Below are positions 53,765 through 64,000 of a stretch of 64,000 nucleotides of DNA, piece by piece. The position numbers and the translations under genes are program-made. Under the pieces are notes generated by a model. It was not told the DNA's origin. It saw only the letters and a program-made list of their open reading frames with translations, and did not search any database. The stretch comes from Rotaria sp. Silwood1 (lineage: Eukaryota; Rotifera; Eurotatoria; Philodinida; Philodinidae). Positions within the stretch are counted from its first letter, which is position 1. The number at the start of each line of letters is the position of its first letter. Location: NCBI GenBank assembly GCA_905250075.1, contig CAJNOP010000283.1:22386-86385 (forward strand), written 5' to 3'.

Positions 53765-54128
53765 TATATCAACAAGTTTTTCTATACGCAACCAGAGCAG
53801 AGAAAAAGAGTATATAAAAAGTTAGAGAGAGAGATAGTTGATAATACATAGTTACGGCAAAATAAAAGGACAAAGAATGTAATAAGAAGAAATGACAAAG
53901 GAAGAACAAATGAAGGTTAGACCTCGTGTATAAACAGCCACTTTGATCAAGCAATGAGAGCAAATGGTGGCAACCATAAAACCAACCGGGAACCTTCCAG
54001 AAACAGACTTTATAAATGAATCTCTATTGACATACATAGAGCAAGTTTTCAAAGTTAATCAGTTTAACTGCTACGTTTTGTGGCCCATAATTAACATCAA
54101 CAATGGCCGCTTTTCAAGTAACAAATCC

Positions 54129-54803
54129 CAGAGATGGAACCGGTACCGATAACCGGCCGGTCCGGTCCAAACCGGTCTGACCGGCTTAAACCAGTCTGAC
54201 CGGTCGAAACCGCCTTAAACCGGTCTATATTTTTCACCTTCCCGCTCTATGATGGTAATCATATGAAAAAACAACTGGCACCAAGACTAGTTCCACTAAT
54301 CACATAGGAATTTATTTTAAAAGAAATTTTCAAAATACCCATCAGTGAGACTATTGTTATCAACGGGAAAACATTATGTCAATATGCGTGAAAGTACGAA
54401 GGTAGCCCCAAAGAGAGTTCACTATGAAACAAGGCTTCATTTCAACCCTTAGCCTGTTGTCTATAGATCGATATTTTGTCGGTAGGTCGGTTTTTCTTTT
54501 ACAAACTGACGTATCATCAGCATCCTGTTTAGTACCGGTAGGGTAGTTTTGCCAGGTAGACCGGTCAGATCAACTTTTTTTGGTAAATCGGTTTCGGTCG
54601 ACGAACCGGTCTAGACCGGCTTTATCGATAGATCGGTTTTGCCGAGAGACCAATTTTTGCCGGTCTAGACCGGTTTTGCCGGTAGGCCGGTTTTTGCTGG
54701 TCTAGACCGGTTTTACCGGTAGACCGGCCAGTCCGGTCCGGTCTTATTGTTTTGGATCGGTACCGGTAACGGTCTGAAAAAAACTAGACCGGTTCCATCT
54801 CTG
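54129..54803. mobile_element. ACCGGT-rich hAT-type MITE
   Basis: The termini are CAGAGATGGAACCGGTACCG and, at the right, GACCGGTTCCATCTCTG, which are inverted. Flanking 8-mers ACAAATCC (54121-54128) and ACAAACCC (54804-54811) differ at one base, consistent with an aged hAT target duplication. Both internal flanks consist of many ACCGGTC(T/C) and GACCGGT units (about 54135-54230 and 54535-54795). The centre has no recognisable coding frame. Related relics are at 60751-60844 and 62139-62232. Confidence 0.85.
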
Positions 54804-54974
54804 ACAAACCCTCAGCTTTCTTAGTTTTGTAACTGTTGAGTTTTAAACTAACTAGTTTTAAAAGTTTACTCTATGTGCATCAATAGAGATTCATTCGTAA
54901 AGTTCGTTTCACTTGTTCTTGTCAGTTATTTAGACGACAACTGAAAATAATCTTTGAAACACTATACATGCATT

Positions 54975-55345
54975 TTTTTAAGATGATAACAGGTAAAATT
55001 TATTTCATGATACCAAAAGTAGTAGTTAACAGTAATACTCAGCTCAAGAACTACCGAACGGTTCCTGCAGAAAAACAGTGGAAATCCATGAAACGTGAAA
55101 GGCAGTATTTTGGCCGGGTCGATAACTTCCGGCCAACTAGCTGTTTTCTGTGGCAGAAAACGCCTGTAAATTAATGGAAAAAATTCGGGCATTCTCTGGG
55201 CAGAATACTGCTTCCATGTTTCAGCGGTTTCTAGCGTGTTCCTGCCAGATACGATTAGTTTTCTCCTATCCATTTGGTCAGTTCTGGTGAAACCCGATTC
55301 TTTTCGGAGCCTGAAATTGTCGATCTGGGTATTTGCCAATCTTAC
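54975..55345. repeat. GC-richer block, possibly dispersed repeat
   Basis: The block is GC-richer than its flanks and contains internal related motifs (GGCAGTATTTTGGC, GGCAGAATACTGC, CTGTGGCAGAAAAC). On the minus strand it shares short segments with 4692-4892. Overlapping frames on both strands have no recognisable domain, so I treat it as a repeat and not a gene. Confidence 0.35.
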
Positions 55346-56227
55346 CCCTATGATAAAACCTTTGAATAAACTGCTACCGATTAAAAAGAATCAGCACATT
55401 TTCTTGAATCGATTTGAAGGTATTACATTATTTTGTTTATCTTAGTACTATTTATGAGCCCTTCTCTATTTGAATGATTGTGATTTTCTTGAAAAATCAG
55501 AAAAATAATCAGTGGAAACCGACATAATAAATCGCGATAAAATCGCCGATTTCTCGTGATTTGTATGACATGGATAAGCATTAGAAGGTGTGAAGGTTAT
55601 GTAATCAAAAAGCATAAAAAACAACTGAGAATTGGATACATTCAAGTTCAGATTGTAAGAAAAAACCTAACAGTGATGCATCGAAAATTAGCTAGGTTTT
55701 TTAATCGCCTCATAAAACGAATAAACCATGCCGACTGAGTAGAATCGATCGCCATATAACAGTCTGCACGAGTACTTGGTTAATACTAAGATAACTATAT
55801 GGTCATCGTGATGATAGAAAAATCTGTGTTTCTCTCTGCATCCATTGATTTTAGTCAGAATAGACCAATAAATAAGTTATACATTAAAGCTGAGAATAGC
55901 GCATTTTATTTTGCCTCCCCGTTCATTGAACAATTCATTTTGCACATATGGCATTGCTCGATATATCCAAACAATTATGTGATTGGTTGATGTTTTGTTG
56001 TAATGATTTAAAGCAGAATTTCACAATATATTCAAGAATATGTTCTCTTATCAGATAAATGAATGCAAACATAAATTTGCTGATAAAGAAATTGAAATAA
56101 AAAAGACACTTTAAGAGTGTTTTGTGTGCTACTAGTTGGCAAGTGCGGTAAGGTATCATGAGTCGTGATCTCTCTAGAGTAATTCAATATATCGAGTACT
56201 CAGGTTCTAAAAAAATTTAATATTTTT
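55346..56227. other. Region without recognised genes
   Basis: No gene or element is recognised. Short frames on both strands (55556-55738, 55799-55990, 55935-56159) have no identifiable motif. Confidence 0.4.
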
Positions 56228-56278
56228 GGGTGTGTATGTCGGCGAAGAGAAGATCCATACGCACATCCACACCCACAG
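56228..56278. repeat. Telomere-like hairpin with TCGGCGAA loop
   Basis: GGGTGTGTATG, then TCGGCGAAGAGAAGATC, then CATACGCACATCCACACCCA form a stem and loop. The same G/T arm plus TCGGCGAA core appears at 61064-61107, showing that the two are copies of one repeat and not independent simple-sequence expansions. Confidence 0.65.
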
Positions 56279-56919
56279 TCCAAGGTGAAGCACAATTCTT
56301 CCTTACTTTCTTAAGTATAAATCGAATCACGCTCAAAATGATTAGCATTATTCCCTTATTTAACTCGAGTTTGAGTAATTGTTAATGACAAAGTTGAATT
56401 TATTCTCAACGTACTTTATCTTTATATTACGATTTACAACAGCATTGAATATTTCCTGGTTCTTATTATTATTTTCCAGTCGGTCAGTTTTCCTTTTCGT
56501 TATTATCTTGTTCATGACACCTCTGTGCATCTATAACTGTTTTAAAGGCTTTTCCTACATCTTGACTGGTATTCGGTAGATATGTCGTGTGAGCAGAAAT
56601 AACATTCCGAGCGAAATGAGGATAATCGATCGGCTAATTGAAGTCAGCTGATGGTTTGCATGATTTTGAAGAAAATCTCATTTTTTTCCTTATTTTGTTT
56701 TCGTTTAGAACATTGATCCCGGTTCGACTATCCATGGCACTAGACACGACTTGGAAGCAAACTGTAGACCATTTGGTCGACACAGATTAGTGATGGATGC
56801 TAGGTATCTCTGACTATTTCAGAGAGAAGAGTGGTACATCTAACTGTAGGCTTATACATAAAGAACATTAACGATCGAAGAAGAAAGCATGACTACATAT
56901 ATCCTATGAGATCCTTTAA

Positions 56920-57486
56920 CCCTTTCCAGCCGGATGTATCCATTTGGATACATTAAGCCAATGTTTTACGAAGAAGCAACTTTTAGTGATGATATGAAAT
57001 GTTTTGACGATTTCATAAATAAGTTAACACATTTCAACACACATTCATGTGTTTAGAAGAAGAAAAAACACTCACTAAGAAAATGGCCGGCTCTACCTCA
57101 AATGCTCCAAAATAGCGTCTGTATAGAAATAATTAGTGGTGGGCCGTCCAGCAATTTTAAAATTTGCGAAAACTCACGTAAATGAAATGATAGTTACGAA
57201 ACCTATGCGAAAATAGATCGCTACCGCGATCTACTAGACTCTTCTGTTACTCTTCTGTGACTTCGTATTTTCTTATGTAACATTTCGTTTCTTACGAACC
57301 TCTTACGGCCCATCACTAGAAGTAATCCTTTTCTTGTGCCTCTAATTAATCAAACTTCGAAGCAAGTAGTTGTTAATTTTCCTTCATAGGCCTATAGTCT
57401 ATTGCATCACTAAGACGGATTATTTAAAAACCCGAATAATAAAAAATGGGAATGTATCCATTTGGATGCATCCGGCCACTAAGGAG
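56920..57486. mobile_element. piggyBac-like MITE interrupted by a hAT MITE
   Basis: The left end is preceded by TTAA (56916-56919) and reads CCCTTTCCAGCCGGATGTAT, then CCATTTGGATACATT. The right end, AATGTATCCATTTGGATGCA then TCCGGCCACTAAGG, is its inverted counterpart. A CCC-initiated terminus after TTAA is the piggyBac pattern, but the right-hand TTAA is not evident, so the right boundary has decayed. The interior is split by the hAT MITE at 57134-57318. No transposase is present. Confidence 0.6.
57134..57318. mobile_element. Nested 185-bp hAT-type MITE
   Basis: The termini TAGTGGTGGGCCGT and ACGGCCCATCACTA are inverted. The flanking octamers GAAATAAT (57126-57133) and GAAGTAAT (57319-57326) differ at one base, as expected for an old 8-bp hAT target duplication. 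Subterminal blocks such as AGTTACGAAAC and GTTTCTTACGAAC are also roughly mirrored. It lies inside the piggyBac-like MITE and must be younger than it. Confidence 0.78.
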
Positions 57487-57636
57487 CAAATATTTTGCAA
57501 AAACTCGTTTCTTTTTGCCTATCAAAATTCAATATTTTATGGTTTTTTTTGCATCTATATTTGTAGATACAATCACACGTTGTCTGTTTGTCGATGTTTT
57601 GCAGGCCAAAGCTTAAATCTTTGTAGAATGTTCTAA

Positions 57637-58247
57637 CGAGGGAACGTTCCTAAGTGATTAAAAGCTTTTGAGCTCATATGTTACCCATTAGGTAGAGGAC
57701 CACTAGATTAGAGAAACCTCCAAAGGATTCGTGTCCATATTGAGATTTGACAGAGATATCGAATTTTTAGTGGATTTTTCCTGCTGGACCCTAGTTCTAC
57801 AGCAAAATCATATTTTCGAATTTCGATCTGAAACTTTCCCCAAATGAAGGCTTCGATTAGAGTAGCTTATATAGAAAATTTCAGAATTTTTGGATATTGC
57901 ATTTCCAAGGTATCAATTTTTGAAAATATAGGCACTTTTCTATATATAACATGGATACTTTGAAAGATTGATACCTTGGGGATGCAATGTCCAAAATTTC
58001 TGAATTTTTTTATACAAGCTACTCTAATCGAGGCCTTCATTTGGGCAGAGTTTCAGGTCGAAATTCGAAAATATGATTTTGCTGTAGAACTAGGGTCCAG
58101 CAGGAAAAATCCACTAAAAATTCGATATCTCAGTCAAATCTCAATATGGGCACGAATCCTTTGGAGGTTTCTCTAATCTAGTGGTCTTCTACCTAATGGG
58201 TAACATAAGAGCTCAATAGCTTTTAATCACTTTGGAACGTTCCCTCG
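57637..58247. mobile_element. Near-perfect 611-bp hairpin element
   Basis: Almost the whole unit is one inverted repeat. The arms are about 57637-57935 and 57955-58247, with only scattered mismatches. They begin CGAGGGAACGTTCC and end GGAACGTTCCCTCG. Shared blocks include GCTCATATGTTACCCATTAG, CTGGACCCTAGTTCTACAGC and AAATGAAGGCTTCGATTAGA with their complements. Flanking triplets TAA and TGA could be a degraded 3-bp target site. No protein is encoded; the open frame at 57976-58176 is simply the arm read through. Confidence 0.85.
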
Positions 58248-58696
58248 TGAGTTAAACCAATATCCGAACCGGAATTAGCCTCGGAAACTGTTAGCGTTAA
58301 CAGATGTTATGTTGTTGCCGCTAACCCTTTTCATTCTTCTTTACGTAACCTATGTGAGGTTCGATGTTTCCCCAACATATACATTTATGTCTATATTACT
58401 CCTTTCTCTCTCTCCCTCTCTCTCGCTCACCTATATGAACAAGTTTTCCCCAGTAGTTCAGTTGTTTATTTTTGTTGTCTGGGTCTCCTGTTTTCCTTGA
58501 ATAAAATACATATTCATCATCTGAACCTATATTATCTTCTGTATTATATCAATCTATAAATTAAAGTAGGATAACTAACACTACTTACCTAGCTAATAAA
58601 GATCTTAGTTTTCTAGTGATTTCCTCCGACCTATTAACATTGAGTGGGTAGAAGATTTGGATGAAAGAGAAAACTAACAGAAACTGAATTGATTGA

Positions 58697-58980
58697 TGTA
58701 TCTTTCAAATATCTCTGAGAATTTTCATTTTTTCCGAAAATTGGTCCTCTGTTCTCCGTTAGGGTATTCTCAAAACAAAGTAATTTCTCGTAAAAATGTT
58801 ATTTGCTTCGCGGAATGAACTGCTATCACTTCTTAAATAATACTGTAACTGACATGATAGACAGCGAAGCGGTAAAAACTTCATTCTGGTAGAAGACCCT
58901 TGTTGAGGGTACCCTGAGGGGGAGTATGAAGAAGATTTTCTAGAAAAATGAAAGTTCTTAGAGATGTTTGAAAGATACAA
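58697..58980. repeat. Foldback MITE
   Basis: The left end (TGTATCTTTCAAATATCTCT then GAGAATTTTCATTTTTTC) is complementary to the right end (TAGAAAAATGAAAGTTCTTA then GAGATGTTTGAAAGATACA) with few mismatches. The centre contains a smaller GGGTA/TACCC pair. No clear target duplication is seen. The minus-strand frame 58759-58980 is a by-product of this repeat. Confidence 0.65.
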
Positions 58981-60750
58981 AAATCGACTCTGTTTTTAGT
59001 GTTGAGCTCGAATTATTATCAGTTTTGGCCTTTACCGATCTTGTCTTTACGAAAAAAGAACGCTCACTACCAGCCAAAAGTGGGCAGAAACATGAAAAAA
59101 CCGTCCCCAAAGCACAACATGACTAAAAATTTTCCTAGTGTCCAAATGCTGTAGACTTTCAAAATATACGGTTTTTCTAGCTTTTCGAAAGACCTATCCA
59201 ACGAGCCGTGCTTGAATTTTTATGATAAAATATTTGTTGAAAAATAGGAGTTGATCATAAATATAGGATCTATATCAACAGTGTCTAACAGTATACAAGG
59301 CTTCTCCCCATTGGATCAAATAATCACTGATTCATTCATATATAGGATTGAAATCCTATTAAAACACTATCTAATACTGAATTTGTACAGGTATCTTTTC
59401 TTTTGAATTTATTCTAACAATAACTTGACCGTAATAGAGTAGGTTATTGGACAACTGACCAAAAAGTGAGCTGCTTCGTTAATGGCTTTTTTGTTCCAAT
59501 AGTTCGGTTAAAACCTCACGAAGATAGTGTCGAAATGTTTGTTTCAACATGCTGTTAGTATTGGTATAAGATTCAATGGGGTTGGACAAAAAAACTCCAA
59601 ATGGGTCGAACTGGCTTCTAATATGCCCCCTGTCTTTTGAGCGTTGAACTGTTCAAACAGCGGTTTTGACATTTTGTTATTATAAGAGGACGTGAAAGAC
59701 AATATGATAGTTTGTAAAATCTTGTATGACTTTTATTCTACTAGTTGAGATCTATCTGGATTTAAATTTTCAGACTAATCCATCAATTGTTTCACTAAAA
59801 AATTCCCGAAATATGAGCTCAGAACTGTTAAAAAAGCTTATAGATAAATGTCTTTACTCTCTAAGGAATGAGAATGGAAACCGGCTGAGTAGCCCTATAT
59901 ACCAGAAGATAGAGCGAGCGACACTCTACAAAACCTAGTATACCACCTTTCATCCAAATTCGGAAGAGATTTTTTATTCGAAGATTAAGTTTGCGTAGCA
60001 GTGAAATTATTGGGCCTCCATTAAAAGTTTCAGTTTTGGAAGCTGAACAACTTGGCTCATATGTGGTTCGATAGATCTGAACGCGGGCTATCAGAATATA
60101 TATAGGATGTTTTCTTTTAGTCCTAAAATTAAAAAGAAAATCTTCGCGCAAAAACCAGAACTTTTCAGTTTGACGATGGTTTTCCCGAAATTTCGAAAAT
60201 TGTATTTTGCTTATTTCAACCAGAATCTATATTCAAACATTTAACAATTTATTACCAAAGCGATTAGCTCATCGAGTTCTACAAATCCTGAAAGTTTCAG
60301 TTGATTCTGAGAAAGTCATGTATAAAGTGGTACGTTTCCCATGGATTCACCCTTTTGTATTTTGGTACTATTTGAAAGAAAGATACCCATTAAGTCTAGC
60401 GCCTTTCAAGAATGACTACATGAAAACTGAGTGACAGTTCAAGTGAAATGAAAGTCAAGTAGTCGCGCAAATTTTGCTAAAGGTTCCATGCTCCAGGATG
60501 CCGTATTCTGGATGATATTGGAATCTGAAGTGCCAAAGAATGGTCCTGTTACAGCTTTTTTAGTTTAGATTGTATTAGGTCAACTGAAGCTCTTTCTAGC
60601 ACTGTGAATATGTCGATATCTGACAGATTTGTAGCAAGCCTATGCCATTATGTGAGAGAAAAAGAGGTTGAGATTGTGAGCGAATGCTGTAAGAAAATTT
60701 GTTGAGAGGAAAAAGTTAGGTAAACAACACGTTGAGCTTTAAGATGGAGC
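58981..60750. other. Region without recognised genes
   Basis: No gene is recognised. Short frames, for example 59726-59938 (+), 59861-60151 (-) and 60207-60434 (+), lack motifs and partly overlap on opposite strands. The base composition and the mixture of short inverted motifs resemble old, unrecognisable repeat DNA. Confidence 0.4.
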
Positions 60751-60844
60751 CAGAGATGGAGCCAGTATCTTTTACTAATCTGCTTGACCTTTTCAGACTA
60801 GTGCCAGTAGCAGTCGTCAAAAATTCAGACTGGTTCCATCACTA
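60751..60844. repeat. Diverged short relative of the CAGAGATGG hAT-type MITE
   Basis: CAGAGATGGAGCCAGTATC at the left and AAATTCAGACTGGTTCCATC at the right are inverted and match the termini of the element at 54129-54803. Only about 94 bases remain, so it is an internally deleted copy. It lies inside an open frame (60732-61043) that is therefore unlikely to be a gene. Confidence 0.55.
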
Positions 60845-61063
60845 TATTAATTTTATCGTACAACTAGGCACATTAAGTCTGTCAGGTGATAAACCATATT
60901 TTCCGTATCTAAGCCAGAGACCGGAATGGGGACGACTTTTCGCTCCCAGCTTCGTTTCGCTACGGAAAACTTCTCGTCACAAGCCTAAATATTTTTCTAT
61001 TCCCATCCCGTCGTGTCTTTACAGTTTATTTTTATTACATTAGTGTGAAGTTTGTTTTTGAAT

Positions 61064-61107
61064 ATGTGTGTCGGCGAACACAACACACTATCCACACCCA
61101 CACCCAA
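61064..61107. repeat. Telomere-like hairpin with TCGGCGAA loop
   Basis: TATGTGTGTCGGCGAACAC is followed by CACTATCCACACCCACACCC. It shares the TCGGCGAA core and the C/A arm with 56228-56278. Confidence 0.6.
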
Positions 61108-62138
61108 ATATTTGATGCGGTTTGCTGTGCATCCACCCTATATCTGACTTCGTTGCGAAGATAGAATTTTGCAGCGCCGAGACTAAAGACTCATGGAGTC
61201 ATGTTTTTCTAACTCCAATTCTGACTCCGAATTGTTTTAAAATGATACCGACTCCAAAAAACTTCGAAATTCTTTTCTATCAATTGACGATAGCTTACGT
61301 GTGAGACAATATTATATAATGCGAATAGATAGATATGTGAGTGCTTGACAGAAAAGAAAAAGTGATTGAATCTCAATTTTTTTCTTTGTCAATTATACAT
61401 ATTCTTAATGAGTGCTAAGCTCTCGTTATGAGAAGACATTCTGAATCTAACTAAACAAGAAGACGATTCTGTTAAAATTGTGCCGAAAAAAACTAAATAC
61501 AAGTGAATTTTAGAATAGTTTCCATCCCGTTTTCATCAGCAACAACTTTATGAGAAAAACTTTGTTTTACTGGAAAAATTTCGTCAGATCAAGAGGAGAC
61601 TAACCAAGAGATCAAGTTTTGATCCAGTTTTAATTACGTCAGAATATTGAAGTGAAATAGTGGTTTAAAAAGCACGTAAAGATGATGAAGATATTGAGTG
61701 GTGCTGATCGTTTTTTGAACATAGCCATTTTTGAAAGTTAATCTAGTGTAGATGTCTTTTTGTTTTATTTTTGTATTTGATTTTATTCTGCTAGCGAATT
61801 GATAATTTTCGTTAACTAAAAGTTACAATTATCGAAAAAGAAAACATTCTATATGAAAAAAGAATAAAATTAGTTTTTTGGAGCTCTTATAATGTGCATA
61901 AACTCCGACTACGATTGATTCGTAGTTGGGTTTTAGAGTTCGATGCAAATCTCTAGTAGAGACATATGTAATACCTATTTGTATTAAGTGGCGAGTTCAC
62001 GTTTTTAAAATCAACTTTTTTATAATGCCGTTCTAAGATGAGGAAATATGTTGGGGTAAATTCATCTTCACACCGCCCGGTTTTGGTCTCTGATCTAAGC
62101 TTATCTTTCTCTAGTACTGTGGATTATTGATTGACCAG
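61108..62138. other. Region without recognised genes
   Basis: No gene is recognised. Near 61190-61255 there are spaced GACTCC/ACTCC motifs, and near 61900-61945 a short palindromic block around CTACGATTGATTCGTAG; both are probably fragments of small repeats. Confidence 0.4.
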
Positions 62139-62232
62139 TCGTTATCAGTAGACCAGCCCATCCGGTTCGGTCTGACCTTTTGAGATCGATATTGGTACCG
62201 ATCTTCAAAAATTCAGACCGGTTCCATCTCTG
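62139..62232. repeat. Right-hand fragment of the CAGAGATGG hAT-type MITE
   Basis: The segment carries GTAGACCAG, CCGGTTCGGTCTGACC and GGTACCGATC and ends CAGACCGGTTCCATCTCTG, the same terminus as the element at 54129-54803. The left end cannot be recognised, so the copy is truncated. Confidence 0.6.
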
Positions 62233-62554
62233 GATAGAACGGTAACAACATGCCTATTAAATGAATCAAATCCGAGTTAAAGCTTATCATATGAATGTTT
62301 CGAGGTAGGTCTCTGATGAGAATTTCATTTACAATGGTATTGTTTCATTTAAGCTTTCATGCATTCGATTATTTCTAAGAAGTTCTCTATATTTTTGTTT
62401 AAAACATCCTATTCCTATCGTTCCACCTTCTCATTCAGTATATTTTATGTTCCAAAACATTGATACAACTTGAATAAACTAGCACGAAGTACAAATGACA
62501 TTCCCGAGTTCTATGTTTTACTTGATGATATTACGTGTGATATATGTTTTGCAG

Positions 62555-63256
62555 ATGATGATTGGTGTTGACTTTGCTGAAATCGACAAAACCAAAAGAT
62601 ATCAACTTCTTTGCAGTGCCATCGTTCCTCGACCGATTGCTTTTATCAGCACTATTGATAGTAAAACAGGTGAGATATATTAATGTTCTTTTTCGATTTC
62701 TCTATTCTATTCTTCTCTTCTATTTCCATTTTTAGCAATAAAAAACCTGGCTCCATTATCATTTTATAATTGTGTTACTAGTGAACCACCTACCGTTATG
62801 TTTTCTTTAACCCGAAAACGTGATGGAGGTAAGAAGGATACATTGATTAATATCGAAAATGAAAAGGAGTTCGTAATTAATCATGTAACAAAGGAAATAT
62901 TCCCGCAAGTGTTTGATGCATCTGCTGAAATCCCAGCAGATCAAGATGAGTTCGATGTAGTTGGTCTAACTGCAGTAGCCGGTGTCAAGGTAAAATCACC
63001 AAGAGTAAAAGAATCCCCTATTCAAATGGAATGTGAACTTTACAATTCTATGGAAATCGGAGATGGAAACTATGGTAGCGCAACAATAATAGTTGGCAAA
63101 GTACTTTATATGCATATCGATGAATCATTATATCAAAATGGAATGTTAAATACATCGTCTATTACAACTATTTCAAGATTAGGCAATATGAGTTATGGTT
63201 ACGCTGAACATAAATTTGATATTGAAAGTGACATCTGGAATGTATCTAAATGGTAA
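62555..63256 (+). CDS. Flavin-reductase-like FMN-binding domain protein, 2 exons
   Basis: Exons 62555-62669 and 62736-63256 join through a 66-bp intron (GTGAGA..TTTTTAG) to a 211-residue protein. The N-terminal half matches the flavin reductase-like FMN-binding domain: YQLLCSAIVPRPIAFIST at about residues 15-32, then NLAPLSFYNCVTSEPPTVMF and a strand beginning SLTRKRDGGKKDTLINI. Later blocks are PRVKESPIQMECEL and ATIIVGKVLYMHID. Such proteins bind FMN and either reduce flavin with NAD(P)H or act as small flavoproteins; no transmembrane or signal sequence is seen from this start. I chose the ATG at 62555; it directly follows a TTTTGCAG that could be a splice acceptor, and an in-frame ATG at 62495 would add 20 residues of hydrophobic, non-conserved sequence. 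The family is widespread in bacteria and fungi, so horizontal origin is possible; the intron would then be acquired. Confidence 0.9.
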
Positions 63257-64000
63257 CTCTAATGGTTAAATTTATGATCTCCCTATTGAACAATACGACT
63301 TTTTTAGCGTTTCAGAACTATTATGGAATTCTAAAATAAATGAATTATTAAACAAAAGCTCGGTTCTATTAAATTGTCCTAATTAGATCGATCGTAGTTA
63401 AAAAACTACACACAGCTAATTGAAGTGAAGTTACCGAAGGGATGGAAGGCTAAACTCTTCTCCATTGATAGACTGAGCTCTACAACCAAAAGGTTGAAAT
63501 TCCAGTTCTAACATATTCCACCTCTTGCAACCGCCAGAAAATAAATAAAACTACACTAAACCTGCATCTCTATCTATAGTGAATAGAAAAAAAGGAACTG
63601 AAAGCGATGTCTTCAATCACTGTAGTTAAAAACTTGATCTTTTCTGTGGTTATACTTCGCACTCAATGCTGATTTTTTTGGTGCTGATAGAGCATCGTGC
63701 ATTCGTAAAACTTTTGAAAATAACATATTTTAATGAACTTTTCAGCAAAGCTCCGCACTTGTCTTAAGATCATGTTGAAATTTGACTTCTGAGTTTCCAT
63801 GTGAACCTTTGTACAACTAATATTCTCAATGGAATTTGTTCATTCTTCAAACTTCAGCGTTTTTCGTCGCTTCTGCGGTTAGAAGACCATAGGAACAATT
63901 TTGCTGCTCAAATAATGAAATTTTGAATATGAATATCTCATAAAAGAAGTAGCATAAGAAGCTGAGATTTTGACAATGAACAAGTTCTATTAAGAATATT
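63257..64000. other. Region downstream of the flavoprotein gene
   Basis: No gene is recognised. AATAAA-like strings shortly after the stop (for example near 63335) may serve the flavoprotein transcript. No repeat structure is evident in the rest. Confidence 0.45.

Noticed and set aside
57976-58176. 66-residue frame
   Set aside because: It is one arm of the long hairpin element read through; the matching arm is non-coding.
60732-61043. 103-residue frame
   Set aside because: Its first third is a hAT-type MITE relic (CAGAGATGGAGCC..), so the frame is unlikely to be a gene.

Overview
The window is nuclear DNA from a small invertebrate, most likely a bdelloid rotifer. Evidence seen in the sequence: strong AT richness, genes split by many 50-60 bp introns with GT..AG borders, an animal Pax gene, a Misshapen-type MAP4 kinase, an intron-bearing tRNA-Tyr, and scattered TGTGGG-like G/T tracts. 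TGTGGG is the known telomeric unit of the bdelloid Adineta vaga. The species assignment is inference.

The window has two regimes. From about 5 to 24 kb it carries conserved, intron-rich animal genes separated by AT-rich intergenic DNA: a complete 21-exon MAP4K4/TNIK/MINK (Misshapen) kinase (5136-9248, +), a 9-exon Pax2/5/8-type transcription factor (14699-16674, +), tRNA-Tyr(GTA) (21648-21738, +) and a 5-exon ankyrin-repeat protein (22427-23585, -). All three protein models were rebuilt exon by exon and keep an open frame to the stop.

From about 26 kb to the right end, and also in the first 5 kb, the sequence is mostly transposon-derived. There are a degraded DDE_Tnp_4-like transposon with long inverted repeats (1983-4212), a 3.2 kb relic with an uncharacterised transposase-like family (about 17487-20695), a TTAA-flanked palindromic element (26166-27057), a foldback built from a GGTCAGTAA motif (35151-35914), a Tc1/mariner relic (about 36580-36990), a hAT-type element with an 8-bp target duplication and a perfect 93-bp hairpin (43135-44192), a TA-flanked MITE (50210-50785), a LINE fragment (52541-53620, -), an ACCGGT-rich hAT-type MITE (54129-54803), a 185-bp hAT MITE nested in a piggyBac-like one (56920-57486) and a 611-bp hairpin element (57637-58247). 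Telomere-like G/T-C/A hairpins recur at five places.

Two intact metabolic genes sit among these repeats: an intronless short-chain dehydrogenase (41690-42460, +) and a one-intron flavin-reductase-domain protein (62555-63256, +). Both look more like bacterial or fungal enzymes than core animal genes and are horizontal-transfer candidates. A decayed secreted-protein gene (37822-38875, -) lies nearby. A 10-N gap at 44206-44215 is flanked by an exact 47-bp duplication and looks like an assembly artefact. There is no operon-like organisation, and no functional link between neighbouring genes is evident. The most distinctive unexplained material is the set of telomere-like hairpins and the unusually long, near-perfect foldback elements.
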